From Rhizobacter sp. (GTDB taxonomy: Bacteria > Pseudomonadota > Gammaproteobacteria > Burkholderiales > Burkholderiaceae_C): a stretch of 5,909 bases of DNA. Position numbers and translations under genes: made by a program. Below, in pieces: positions 5,745 through 5,909 of the stretch (position 1 is the stretch's first letter; each line of letters starts with the position of its first letter). The notes under the pieces are model-generated. The model ran no database searches. It was not told the DNA's origin and was given only the letters and a program-made list of their open reading frames with translations. The stretch lies in assembly GCA_025359585.1 (NCBI GenBank), contig JANYFX010000244.1:1-5909 (forward strand). Direction: 5' to 3'.

Positions 5745-5909
5745 TCCGAACCATTTCCCGGCCTTTTACACATTACTGTATTCTTCTTTGCTTCCAAAAA
5801 CCACTTTTCAATCAAATTACTTGGATCAAATCAAATCATCCCCAAAAAGAACACCCTCTTCCAATTCTGATCAAGAAATTGTCTGGTACTTACGGGATCA
5901 TCATTATCA
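5710..5909 (+). CDS. Uncharacterised open frame in the AT-rich block, incomplete at both ends
   Basis: Reading the plus strand from 5710 gives 66 codons without a stop to the window edge (for example DIPNHFPAFYTLLYSSLLPK in the middle and DQEIVWYLRDHHY at the end). In 33% G+C DNA a stop is expected about every 14 codons, so this open stretch is unlikely, though not impossible, by chance. I do not recognise the protein. No start codon with a ribosome-binding site is visible. To the left the frame continues as antisense of ileS, which is not meaningful if there is a junction. Composition rich in Ser, Thr, Asn, Tyr and Lys differs completely from the neighbouring genes. It could be part of a low-GC bacterial or eukaryotic exon, or no gene at all. 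Confidence 0.2.
   Translation, partial: MSILSDFVSFDIPNHFPAFYTLLYSSLLPKTTFQSNYLDQIKSSPKRTPSSNSDQEIVWYLRDHHY
5712..5909. other. AT-rich block of foreign composition at the window end
   Basis: From about 5712 the sequence drops to roughly one third G+C, against about two thirds in everything to the left. It is rich in short A and T runs. The change is sharp and falls inside a conserved gene. No transposase, terminal inverted repeat, tRNA or attachment-site duplication is visible near the junction. A GTAAGT match on the minus strand (5893-5888) resembles a eukaryotic splice donor but is far too short to be evidence alone. Confidence 0.75.

Noticed and set aside
5744..5886. GTAAGT matches (plus strand 5731-5736, minus strand 5893-5888) as eukaryotic splice donors
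   Set aside because: A six-base match is too short and no branch point or acceptor can be paired with it. It is only weakly compatible with eukaryotic origin of the tail.
1..5909. CRISPR array, tRNA, rRNA, insertion sequence or toxin-antitoxin pair
   Set aside because: No regularly spaced direct repeats, cloverleaf, rRNA-like sequence, transposase motif or paired small genes were found on either strand.

Overview
The window is GC-rich bacterial DNA (about two thirds G+C by eye) up to roughly position 5710. It then changes abruptly to AT-rich sequence (40 G/C in the 120 bases 5761-5880, 33%). The protein sequences and the ileS-lspA arrangement suggest a betaproteobacterium, most likely a Burkholderiales member of the Rubrivivax/Leptothrix/Methylibium kind. 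That assignment is inference from codon use and protein style, not from a search.

Layout, left half (plus strand): a classical short-chain dehydrogenase/reductase (39-746), a MATE-family efflux transporter (756-2201) and a zinc-independent NADPH:quinone oxidoreductase (2233-3231) lie head to tail with gaps of 9 and 31 bases. They probably form one transcription unit. A perfect 10-bp palindrome sits at the left edge, just upstream of the first gene. A perfect 8-bp hairpin fills the gap before the quinone reductase, and a 9-bp hairpin terminator follows the last gene. Two NAD(P)H oxidoreductases with a multidrug exporter read as a small electrophile/xenobiotic detoxification cassette, but substrates cannot be told from sequence.

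Layout, right half (minus strand, convergent with the left): the 3' end of ileS (isoleucyl-tRNA synthetase, zinc-finger end), then lspA (lipoprotein signal peptidase) starting 3 bases after the ileS stop, then an orphan soluble PAS-PAS histidine kinase starting 19 bases after the lspA stop. ileS-lspA is a classic housekeeping pair. The kinase has the core usually found in hybrid sensor kinases but no receiver domain, no membrane segments and no response regulator in view.

The right end is the strangest part. The ileS frame loses family resemblance at about 5710 and meets an in-frame stop at 5766-5768, so roughly 90% of the gene is absent and replaced by about 200 bases of AT-rich DNA. That DNA carries a 66-codon open frame on the plus strand running off the window. 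An assembly or library chimera, possibly with eukaryotic or other low-GC DNA, is the simplest explanation. I found no CRISPR array, insertion sequence, tRNA or rRNA, and no clear evidence of a previously undescribed system.
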